From: Tubiluchus corallicola
Lineage: Eukaryota > Priapulida > Priapulimorpha > Priapulimorphida > Tubiluchidae
Assembly: GCA_030141605.1 (NCBI GenBank)
Contig: JAQGDQ010000013.1
Location: 820,447-884,446 of the forward strand
DNA: 64,000 bases
Direction of reading: 5' to 3'
Shown one piece after another: positions 48,601 to 60,600 of the stretch. Both the position numbers and the translations under genes were made by a program. Each line of letters starts with the position of its first letter. Within the stretch, counting starts at the first letter, position 1. The notes under the pieces are model-generated. The model was not told the DNA's origin and did not search any database. It worked only from the letters and a program-made list of their open reading frames with translations.

Positions 48601-51600
48601 ATTACAGTGCTACTGTAAGATATTAAGTGTGTTGTAATAAAACTAGGCAAGTTTTAAGATAAAAATTCAAATTTCAAATTTACCAGTGTTTGTTCATCAC
48701 AAAATAACACATCTGAACTGAGAAGTATAGCACTTGTTTTTGTGTAATACATTTCTGAAATGCAGGTGCCTGTCTAACTAGCACATGGTGAAGTGCATGT
48801 AACAGTGAAGAACTAGTGGTGCAAATGTGAAATTGTGTTTGTGTCGTAATAATTATTTCACGTAAATCATTTTTGAAAAATAGTATGTTTCCTTTCAATA
48901 TTTTAAAGAGTAGATTGTTTTAACTTACAGTTTAACATTAGGTCCGCGCGTACACGAAATTATATTGGTGTGGTAATAATTCTTTCACGTAAGTAATTCT
49001 TTAAAAAAATAGTGTTTCCTTTCAATATTTTAAAGAGAAGTTTGTTTTGACCTATAGTTTAAGATTGGGTCCGGTTTTGCTTTAATGGCAGTAGGAAGAA
49101 TACGAGATTTGATGTGGTTTATATCAGTACTGGTTGAGCTAAAAAAAAGAGTAAGAAAATAGGGGGTGAAAAATTTGAATACAAATACATAGATTCTTAA
49201 CCTATTAATTAGTAAGCAAGAATTACAGATTATATTAGTTAATAAGTTTGTACAATTAAATTAGGATCAGTTTTATTTCTAAAGAGTGAGAAATATGACA
49301 AATCAGCTACAACACTGGCCAAAGTTGTATCTCACATCCCTTGATAGTGATGATTTATAAAAGTTCCCATGAGTTAACATCAGTAATAAAGTTTAAAAAG
49401 CAACATACTTAATCATTCGGCAGCAGGAACGCGGAACGCATGCAGTTCCCCCGTAGTCAACGTAAAACACCTAAACAAAAAACAATTATTAATACAATTG
49501 TAACTGAATTAGGCACAGTTATGGTTGCTATACATATATGTAATTACTAAAAAATCATTTTTTAATATATGCACCGTAATCCAAGCTGTGTGGTCTAATA
49601 GGGATGGTACAGCAAATTTTCCAGTTTTGTTTAGTTCGGATTTGACTCGAATAATTCACCAGTTCAACTATGTACGTTATTTTATCCTACAAACGTTAAA
49701 ACATTTGAAACGTCATGCAATGAGCACAATTTAGCTGCAATATCTGCGATTCTGTGTGCAATTTATAAACATATTATTGGTGTTTTTACTGCACAACAAA
49801 ATTAAGCAATGAGATTAGCTGTTCTTTTATAATTTGGAAACTAATTGCAAAAACTTTGAAACAAAAATTGAATTTGAAATTTTGAAATTCGATTTGACCC
49901 GAGTTTGAAAGTCAAAAATTCAATTTGAATTCAAAATCTTGAATTTCATTTGACTGCAGTTTCAAAGTCAAAAATTCGATTCGATTGTTCATTTCTTTCT
50001 CATGTTTCTTAGAGAAAAAGACCATTACAATCGCATCCACAGACGTATTACATACAATTGCACAAACTGAAAACAAAATTACTACAATTACTCATCAAGT
50101 GAGCATTTAATTAGTGAACAAATGATGTAACTGCTTGCAGCTGAGGTAAAAGCTAGAACTTGTAAAGTCTAACTGCAATGCATGACGTGTTGTTAGGTGC
50201 GAGGGGAGGGTAAAGAGATGTGCAATGAAAGGGGATGACGTGATGGTAAAATTAGGGCATAAGTAAGTAATGTAAGTAAAAGAGAAGAAAAAGTTAAAAA
50301 TTGGAAAAGATGGAAAAACACGAGGTGATAATGATGAAAATGCAATGAAATAGATATAGCACGGTAAGTGTGTTATGTACACAGGAACGGACTATGAATG
50401 GCAACCAATGCAACATGGAAAGAGAATTCAAATTCACTTTCTGATAGAGAGAATACTCACATTCAGTAAATAACATTTCATAAAAGCGAACATACATGGG
50501 CGCCGCCAAAGTTCAAAAATTTGACGCACAAGCAGCTAGTGGTCTGGGGCCGCCACCAACGCATTTTCCTGTATTCAAGCACATTTTGAAATATCTATTG
50601 AAATGAGATCTAAATTCTGGTACGTAGACTTTGTCAAATGTGAAAAATTCTACTTTAATTAATAAATATATTTTACCTATATTTACGTAGATATATTCAT
50701 TGTATTCTATTGTAGTAGTCATATATCTTAAAAGCAAGTTTGTAATACACTGCATTGCGAATGACCCATTACTTAAACTTAATTTACTTAGTGTCAAGAC
50801 TATCTATTCAGCAAAATGTGGATAGTCAAACATAAAACTTGAGACTATTAAGTTTTACAGCCTACACACTGTTCATACACAATTTAATTAAGTTTTTGCG
50901 CGAGTGCTAATTTTTCCCACCGGACACAGCTAATGGGCAGAATGTCTCGGGTACGGATGCATTTTACTGCATTTTAGACCATTTTGCAGTTCGTAGAAGC
51001 TATTTCCTCACGCAAGTTCACTAGTTTAAAACTCATTATATCACCTCAAACTCGTGACTCACAATTTCACTAGTACTGTGAAAAGGGGTGCAGGCCCCCT
51101 GCGCCCACCCCCAAAATGCAAAAGTGCAGTTACAGTTAGCTAAAAACTGTCTAGACAACAGAAATCGATAAAAGAATTGACACTATGTAAGTGACATACA
51201 TGAACAGAACTTCACTATGCAAATCAACTGACTGCTCGGGGATTGTGCAAACAAACAAGGGGTTGATGTGTTTCTTGGTTTCCTGCTAAAAAACTTTATT
51301 TAGCCATAAAAAATCTCGCCGGCGCCCATGTGAACATGTAGATTTTGCCTTTCTGCAGGCCTATATGTTTCTACAAGTCAAATGACTAGAAAATAGGTTA
51401 ATGTATGTTTTATACCTCGACAAAATTCAGATCAGGCACAGCCACAATTGTTACTCTGTGCCACTCTTCTCCTTCCGGAAACTTTGCCACACATGCTTGC
51501 CCTTTCACAAATAGATTGTTAGGCATTGTATAATTATCTGAAGTTGTGCCATAATAGACTCGCCTGTAATATAGTGGGAGTCTTATTTTCAGAAATATTT

Positions 51601-54600
51601 CCGTAACTTATACAATAAACACAAACGAAATTAAAGTTAAGAATAATTCACCTCTTTCGAGGGGCAGCAAAGACAAATTTAAAGTCCGTCCTAAAAAACT
51701 TTCAACACAAAGTTATATTACTTTGCATGACACTTAACTGGTTGGAAGACTTATGTAACTAGAAAAGAAATTTAAATGTTCGTGTTAGCTGGTTAAACGT
51801 AACCTTCCCAGTACGCACCGTTGTTTCACCAAAAAAAACATTTTTAATCTTATTGAAAAGATACAATGATACTTTTGCTTGGTTAGTGAAGCGTGCGCTA
51901 TAAATGTTCTAATTGTTTTTCAAACTTCATGCAACGTTATCTAAAGTTGTTTCAGAAGACCTACCATCAAAATGGCTGCACCTAAACGGACAACGCGTTA
52001 CAGCGTTGAGGCTAACACAAGATCCGTGTGTAATAATTAAGTGGCATAAAATTTCAATACAATTTTTTTAGCTTTATGTAAGTAAAGGGTTTTCTGATGC
52101 TTTAACTCTTTCAGGACCGTAAACATTTGCTGAATATTCCATGGGTTCATGAAAAAAGCTCTTACTATGTAACAATTATGTTATATTTGATAGTGTTTGT
52201 AGGTTTCTACTCCTCACACAATGGGCTTTCAAGTAAAATTATATATAAAATGCATTTGCTCACCTTAGACAAAGTAAAATTGACGTATAAATTGAAAAGC
52301 ATAATATTACTTATGTGAAATTGGTTAATACAGAAAATTTTAACATTCCAGATACAACACTCTGATACACTTTGACCTCAAGTCTACTCTATTTTTAAGG
52401 AAAATTTCCTGTTAGAAAATGAAACGACATTATTTGTCTTTGGCTGACCTGTTGGCTTTTTTCTGGAATTGCAGCAGAGCACTGCACAGCTTGAGCTTTA
52501 GCAAGAAGTCGATCAATAAGTTAGTGTGTACGATCACGCAAGCGTACACCAGACTAAGCTACTCTATAGGTTAAGTTGAAGTGCTTGACAAAGCGTTTTT
52601 GTTAATTTTATCCAATTAAATCAGTTACAAATGTTTGAACAAATAGCATGATTGGATAACTGAGATTCTCCTGCATAGAAAACTACCTAATTTGTAATTA
52701 TTTATTTGTGCCTGTGTTTGTACAGTAGCAGAAAAGTCACACTAGGTCTTATAAGATCTATTTTGAGTGGCGTAGACCTGAAAAGAGTTGGGCAATATTA
52801 GGAAAATTTAAAGTTAACGAGAACGATGCACTTACTGAATTTCATCCATTAGATTGTCCAGCAGTTTACCATTCTCTAACTGAAAAAAGTAAATGTCTGA
52901 TGGGTTTTCCACGTACGAAACTTTGCACTTGAAGCGATTTTCCCAACCTGTCTTTGGAACTTCGCACTTCTTGTAGTAGGTTTTTGCTCCGACTGCATCG
53001 GCAGGTAACTGTTTAGGAGTGTTATCAAACTTACGAGGTTTGGTTATGTCCTGGTCGTGTTCAGAAATTGAAAAAAAAAGATACAATAGATAACGATAGT
53101 TTGCGAAGCAGTTTAATTAGAAGACGAGTTATTGTTAATATTGCACCTTAAGCAGCAGAGTAAAAAAAAACAGCTACAATAATGAAACTTCGTAACATTA
53201 GCATTTACACGGGTAGCAAAAATCAGAGTCGGCTACCGTTTTCCTTATACCCGTCTCACTGCTGTGGGTAGCCGAGTGTTAAGATTCAGTGGCAGAGAAT
53301 AAATTATAATCATTTATATTCACAAATAAAAACAAACACATGTGCATTTCATCTAAATGTGTTATCTTAACAATATACATTCAGTTATTACAGGCATAGC
53401 ATACTTTCTGACAAAGAAATTAATGTCCTTCAAAAAACAGTAAAATAAGAACTATTGGGTGGCCAAACTTCTGTTTTCCATATCAAAATGATGAATGATA
53501 AAACCCTGCATTATTCAAATAGCGGATATTTATAAACCTTCACTTATACAGCCCTTAAACAGCCTTTCTATTAACATTTGAGCAACTTTTCTACTGACCA
53601 TCCGTCGGAATAGAAGGCGAGGCAACTTTACTACTGATCACCGGTCAGAAAAGGCAAGGTGCATAGCCAAATGGTCACTGTGTCGTGAGTGGTGAATAGA
53701 ATTACGAATGACAGCTCCCACAAGTTGGCATTGTTGACACATATTTAAAATGACAATGAATGTTCATATTAAAAAATAGAGTTAACTCACCACATCAGAA
53801 TTCAAACTTTTAATACTTGTACGAAAGTTTGGGTCTGAGTACAGCAAAACGCACCCTAGAAAGCATATAAACAGCTAAATAAATCCGATTCAGTTATTCA
53901 AAATGTAATTAAAGCCAAATAATTGCATAATAATTAAACATTCATTAAAAACTGGGCAAAACTGGTGCCACAGAAAGTGTTATTGGGACATCCAGATTTT
54001 CTGGACAAATTGCTGGTTTCTTCCCCTAAAGTTCAGTTAATCGAATTCTAAATACTGGGATTAAGCACAAAAATTTAATTAGGATACTTAATTAAATTAT
54101 TAAATTTTATTACAGGCACTTAAACTTACAGGTTGGCTCAACCATTACTTGTTTGGCATTTTTAAATACATAATTAGAGCATAGTTTACTATACTGTAAT
54201 AATTTCTTTACTGGTCTGCTTATTCACTACCTATTTGGCTTCTAGCCACTTAATTAGATGCACAACGTCCTATAGGCTCTGTCTATATAAACCGGTTGTA
54301 TGTTTGTAAAATTTACCACTGATGATGAGAGCAATAGTCTGTGGAAACATTTGGCATGATTTTTGACTATGTGAATTGGAAGTTTTAATAAAGTTGTGTT
54401 GTTTTGGGTATAATAATTTAATTGTTATGAATAAAAATATCCTATACAAATTCTATTAAAAAAGATACGGAACACAGAATTGCTAAATTCAAACAAATAA
54501 CAATAGCACTCAACTACTCACAACCTTACAAAAATATCTACGAAATAATGAACAGTTTGTCCAAATACTCACTCATCTACTCTAACACACACTTATTTAC

Positions 54601-57600
54601 TCATACTTACTCAATGACTCACTTGCTCACTAAATTACTCAATCATTTACATCCACATTCTTAGAGATTCCACCACAGTGTCACCGTACCTGTATTCACC
54701 GTAAGTGTAGGCATACTAAAGTGCCAGTACAGTAAGTCCACGCTTAACCACTCTCCATTTAGACATGTTTCGTTTTAATGACGCAAAACGTTTGACACAT
54801 TTTTTCTCTTAACGCCACATGTTTTGTTTTAACGACGATTTTGTTACTTTGATAAAGCCACTTTTATTTTATCAACAACATTTATACCTAATTTGAGGCA
54901 ATAAAATAGTACATTTTGCATTATTCTGTCCTAAAAAAGTATTGGTTTTGCGTAACATCATATATTGCTGGAATGCATTAGTGTCACAAAGCAAAGACTT
55001 ACTGTACTACAAGTATTAAAAGACCTCACTTCTAATTTTCGAATAACAGGTAATAGTTGTTCATTGTTATCATTTTTAAATTTCTAGTGTTATGAATGAA
55101 TCTACCCACAACCCAGTGTGAAGCATTGTATCCATAAACAGAAACTGCAGCTTAATTGCTCTATATCAGGGGTGTGCAAATTATCTGACTAGCCGGGCCA
55201 CATTAAACTTTCCCGCAATTCCTGCGGGCCACGGGCAGTTTGATGAAGGAGCCAAGTACAGAAAGGCCTAATAACGATTTTTTTGCATCCGACCTGCGAA
55301 CATCATTACTACTACACTCAAGACACCATTTTAGAAGTTATTAAAATTTATATTACAAACCATATATTTCTACTTTCAGGACAGACAGTGGTAATTTCAC
55401 TACAATGCATATTAGTAATGTGTATCACACAGTCTGTGTAGTACAGCGACATTAAGCTACAACCGTCTTCTAAGGGTTAATGGCATCCGATCTAGTAGAA
55501 AAAACTACCCGCACTATTTTTGGGATCGTGGCACGGACTTCAGCTGGATACACTCAATTAATCGCCCGGGCTGCACTTTCATTAGGTTGACAAATCCCTT
55601 CACGGGCCGCACAAATTCTCTCGGCGGGCCGCAATTTGCACACCCCTGCTCTATATTATCACCATCAAATGCTTACAAACCAGAGCTAAACACTTAAACA
55701 ATCGCTGATAGAGCAGCAAAGTGACAGTACCAGAGATGACTAGTTCCGACTAGGGTTGCCATCCTGTCATGAATCGAAGTCAGGAGTTAAAACCTAACTA
55801 AGGGTCTGCAAGCTCCTCCAGTGAGGCCCGGGGCAGAGCCCCAAAAATCAAGATTTCTCGCATTTTAGATGTTTTGTGAAACTATTTTCAGAAACTACAA
55901 TCAAGAAATTTAAACTACTTGATTTTAGAATTTAAAAAACCCTAAAAGTCTAAAACTTACAAAAGTGCAAGCAGTGAACATCAATTTTTGGAGTTCTTCC
56001 CAGTCACATTTCTCAAGTTTTCTGAGGTTTCTGAGATCGGTTCGGCAATCAAATTCTTAAGCACTTTATGTTATGTTAGTTAAAGCTAAAGTGGAAGAAT
56101 AATTGCTTTGCAGTGTTTGGTGCTGCAGCAAAAATTGGCAGAAAAACGTAGACGAGGTGAAATGATGAAGCCATGTAACCGATGAAAGTTAATTTAATTA
56201 GTTTACTGTTACCTTAGTTAACAGATCCTCAGCTGTTTTTTGGCTTAATCTTTTGCAAAATTTCAACAGCATGCACAGTACTTTCCACTTTTTTCCACTT
56301 AAATTTCGAAGAGATTTCCGAAATTTTAAAAAATCTGACCAAACTACGAATCTATGGCCAAATTCTAGGAGACTCTGAGCCAAATCAGGAGTGGTGGCAA
56401 CCCTAGCTACAGCTTTCAATATTAAACATCTTAAGTCACATAAAACATTAAAGACACATAATTATGCACAATATTCAGTACTTTACCATTTCCACAATAC
56501 TGCATATGAAGTACGGACCCATTGAAAGCAACGAGCATATCGTCTAATGAGGTAAAACCAGCTGCCGTTGGGTCTAAACATTCTCCCGTTTCTGCCTAAA
56601 CAAAATAAACAACAATAAAATGAGGCAATTTGTGTTAAGTCGGGGTTTCATGCACTGATCAAACAGTCACCAAAATATTCCCATAACTGTCACCACATTA
56701 TTGCAAATTTCGGGCAAAATCCAGTGAAAATCGCGAGAATGTAGCACCATATTTGGCAGTTTTGCAACAAAGCGAATGTTACACGGCATTCGTGTGAATA
56801 TTTTGCGATCATTTCATAACAATTTCATGAATTTTCGCAAAAAAAGTGTGGGACAACGTTCACCAAAGTGTCGTAAAATGATCGCTGAATTGTTGCAAAG
56901 TCACCGTAACATTTTCAACAGCATCGCAAAATGTTCGCCAAGTTGTCACGTGTTGTGAAATTGTTGACGAATGTTACGACAACTTTGCAGCAGTTTTGCG
57001 ACTCCAGCAACAAATGTTTAAGATTTTAAAATTTTTTGGGAAACCCTTTTGCGACAATGGCGAACACGTGAAATGTTTTGCGACTGTTTGACAAATGTTT
57101 GGAGACTGCTGGAAATTTTTGGATAGTTGCCGAAGTTTGCCTTTAGACAATCAGCAGCTGGTGCAAAATTATAGATTTGATCATTTCCCACGATGCTGTT
57201 TTGTGCTCCTGAATTTTACGTCAAAAAGATAAATAGAAAGCTGGTATTTAATATACACCTCGTAATTAACTGCTACCTTCAACACCTGGCAACACACAAG
57301 CTCCTACCTTCAACACCTGGCAACACACAAACTCCAACCTTTAACACTTTGTAACATATGAGCTCTTACCTTCAACACCTGGCAACACACAAGCTCCTAC
57401 CTTCAACACCTGGTAACATATGAACTCCTACGTTCAACATCTGGTAACACACAAGCTCCTACCTTCAACACCTGGTAACACACATGCTCCTACCTTCAAC
57501 ACCTGGCAACACACAAGCTCTTACCTTCAACACCTGGTAACACACAAGCTCCTACCTTCAACACCTGGTAACACACTAGCTCCTACCTTCAACACCTGGT

Positions 57601-60600
57601 AATACACAAGCTCTTACCTTCAACACCTGGCAACACACAAGCTCCTACCTTCAACACCTGGTAACACATGAGCTCCTACCTTCAACACCTGCTAACATAT
57701 GAGCTCCTACCTTCAACACCTGATAACATATGAGCTCCTACCTTCAATACCTGCTAACATATGAGCTCCTACCTTCAACACCTGGTAACACACAAGCTCC
57801 TACCTTCAACAGCTGGTAACACACAAGCTCCTACCTTCAACACCTGGTAACATACGAGCTCCTACCTTCAACACCTGGTAACATATGAGCTCCTACCTTC
57901 AACACCTGGTAACATATGAGCTCCTACCTTCAACACCTGGCAACACACAAGCTTCTACCTTCAACACCTGGCAACACACAAGCTCCTACCTTCAACACCT
58001 GGCAACACACAAGCTTCTAAATTCAACACCTGGTAACACACAAGCTCCTACCTTCAACACCTGGTAACACATGAGCTCCTACCTTCAACACCTGATAACA
58101 TATGAGCTCCTACCTTCAATACCTGATAACACATGAACTCCTACCTTCAACACCTGATAACATATGAGCTCCTACCTTCAACACCTAGTACCATATGAGC
58201 TCCTACCTTCAACACCTGGTAACACACAAGCTCTTACCTTCAACACCTGGTAACACACAAGCTCCTACCTTCAACACCTGGTAACACACAATCTCCTACC
58301 TTCAACACCTGGTAACATATGAGCTCCTACCTTCAACACCTGGTACCATATGAGATCCTACCTTCAACACCTGGTAACACACAAGCTCCTACCTTCAACA
58401 CCTGGTACCATATGAGCTCCTACCTTCAACACCTGGTAACACCTCCTCCCTTCAACACCTGGTAACACAATCTCCTACCTTCAACACTTTGTAACATATG
58501 AGCTCCTACCTTCAACACCTAGCAACATATGAGCTCCTACCTTCAACACTTTGTAACATATGAGCTCCTACCTTCAACACCTGGTTATAATAGTTAAATG
58601 GTTAAAAAACTTTATTAGAATCATGTTTTAAAGACTGACTACTTACCTGGAATATATCACTCAAGTTTGTTAACAACACACCACTCTTATAACCACTTAA
58701 AACTCCACCAATAAGTTCTTTTAATGCTTCTTTCCTTTGTTCTTGTTTCGTTGCACCCCGCTTGGCTTCCTTTTCTGTAATTAACGATATATTATAAATA
58801 CGTTCTACACAAAATGTAGCCAGAGCTCTGTGTAGAGATAAAATATGCTGAGGACACTCAAAAGATTCATTTGTGTCTGTAATCTGATGATGTGATATCA
58901 CCAAAATGGTAACAATATGGTATATACCATAATGGCATACCTAAAAACAGCTTTGTGTTATCCATTCTACTGAATAAAAAGTACTTAAATCGTATTACAG
59001 CAAAAGCTGCACTTTCTCAGACAGCAGAACTGCATTACAACTGCAGTGAGTGAAGCAAACTGATTCATTTGTGTTATTATGAAAACCAGTGCTGCCGTAG
59101 TTTTCCAAATAAGAACTTTGAATATCCCTCACTTGAAAAGAGGATCACCTGCCTGTGGAGTATTTTTGTACATGACAATACTTCTGTTTCAATGCACTGA
59201 AAACGTTGTTATGCTTTCGGGATACAGGGTTGATAAAAAACAACCAACTTAAAAGCTTAACTGTACCATTTCTTTACACACCATACAATTACACCTACAG
59301 AATTCGTGTAAAAGTGCTTATTGCAAAATTACAGGGTAAAAAAGTTCACCAAACTCTGTAAACGTGTATCAATAAATACAGTAGGAGGTGCTTAACAGAC
59401 TCACTTCAGGACCGAAGTGTCCTCACTCAATTAACTGACAAGTGTAGTATTACTAGTATAGATGTATGAATCATCAACTTAGTATGCACTGCAAAGGTTT
59501 TTGACGGAATTTAGAAAGAAACTAAGTAATGCCCAAATTCTTATGCAGTTATTTAAAAATATTAATTTATAAAATGAATTAATAAAAAAAGAAAATTAAA
59601 ATGTATACTTTTCTAAATCACACAAGTCTGTTTATTTACAAAAAATTCATTCAAGGTCGGCTGTTTCATTTTTTTGCGAAGAATTTGGGTCACAAAGTTC
59701 ACATACTGATAAAAACATTGAACATCTGTTGCTGTATGCTGGACAAATACTTAGTGGCGGCGCCCCGTGTTTACCTGAAAGTGGCTTCCTGGTCGTCCTT
59801 TTCAGTAGTTTGAGTCAATTATGTGGAGTTATTATGTAACTGGAGTCAATTATGTGGAGTTATTATGTGACTGGAGTCAATTATGTGGAGTTATTATGTG
59901 ACTGGAGTCAATTATGTGGAGTTATTATGTGACTGGAGTCAATTATGTGAAGTTATTATGTGACTGGAGTCAATTATATGAAGTTGTTATGTGACTGGAG
60001 TCAATTATGTGGAGTTATTATGTGACTGGAGTCAATTATGTGGAGTTATTATGTGACTGGAGTCAATTATATGGAGTTATTATGTGACTGGGGTCAATTA
60101 TGTGGAGTTATTATGTGATTGGAGTCAATTATGTGGAATTATTTGAGTTTAATATCAGCAGTTTTTATATATATTTGAGTGAAAGCCAAACGTCTTTGAG
60201 TCAATTAAGTGACTGATTCTATTAACCGTGAGTCTAATAAATGGTGTCTACTGTATATTTTTAGTGTTTATGAAAAGTGAGCGTAGCAGTCGGTCACAAA
60301 AATTCAAATACTGCTCCAAGCAAAAAGATTCTAGCTATGCTACTGTTGAAAATTGCTATAACTTTTGAAGAAATTTTATGTCAAACTTTCAAAGCGGGAC
60401 TTCAAGTTAACAGGGAGTTTTTGCTTGCTAGTTTGCAGATGTCATAATTCTTTAAAATTACGTTTCAACCTGTAACACAAAGAAAAAGTCTGGCGGCTAA
60501 AGAAGTAAAAATATTACCTAGTTTTTCTATACAATCTTTCATTGCAATGTGATAAATGGTCCAATCTCCTCGTTTATCGGGCCTATGTACAAAAGCAATG

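Larger units (their letters stand above)
53860..56480. other. TDRD5-like intron 6
   Basis: No additional exon needed or seen between 53855 and 56487. It holds the TIR element at 54728-55006 and the hAT-type element at 55167-55648. Confidence 0.6.
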
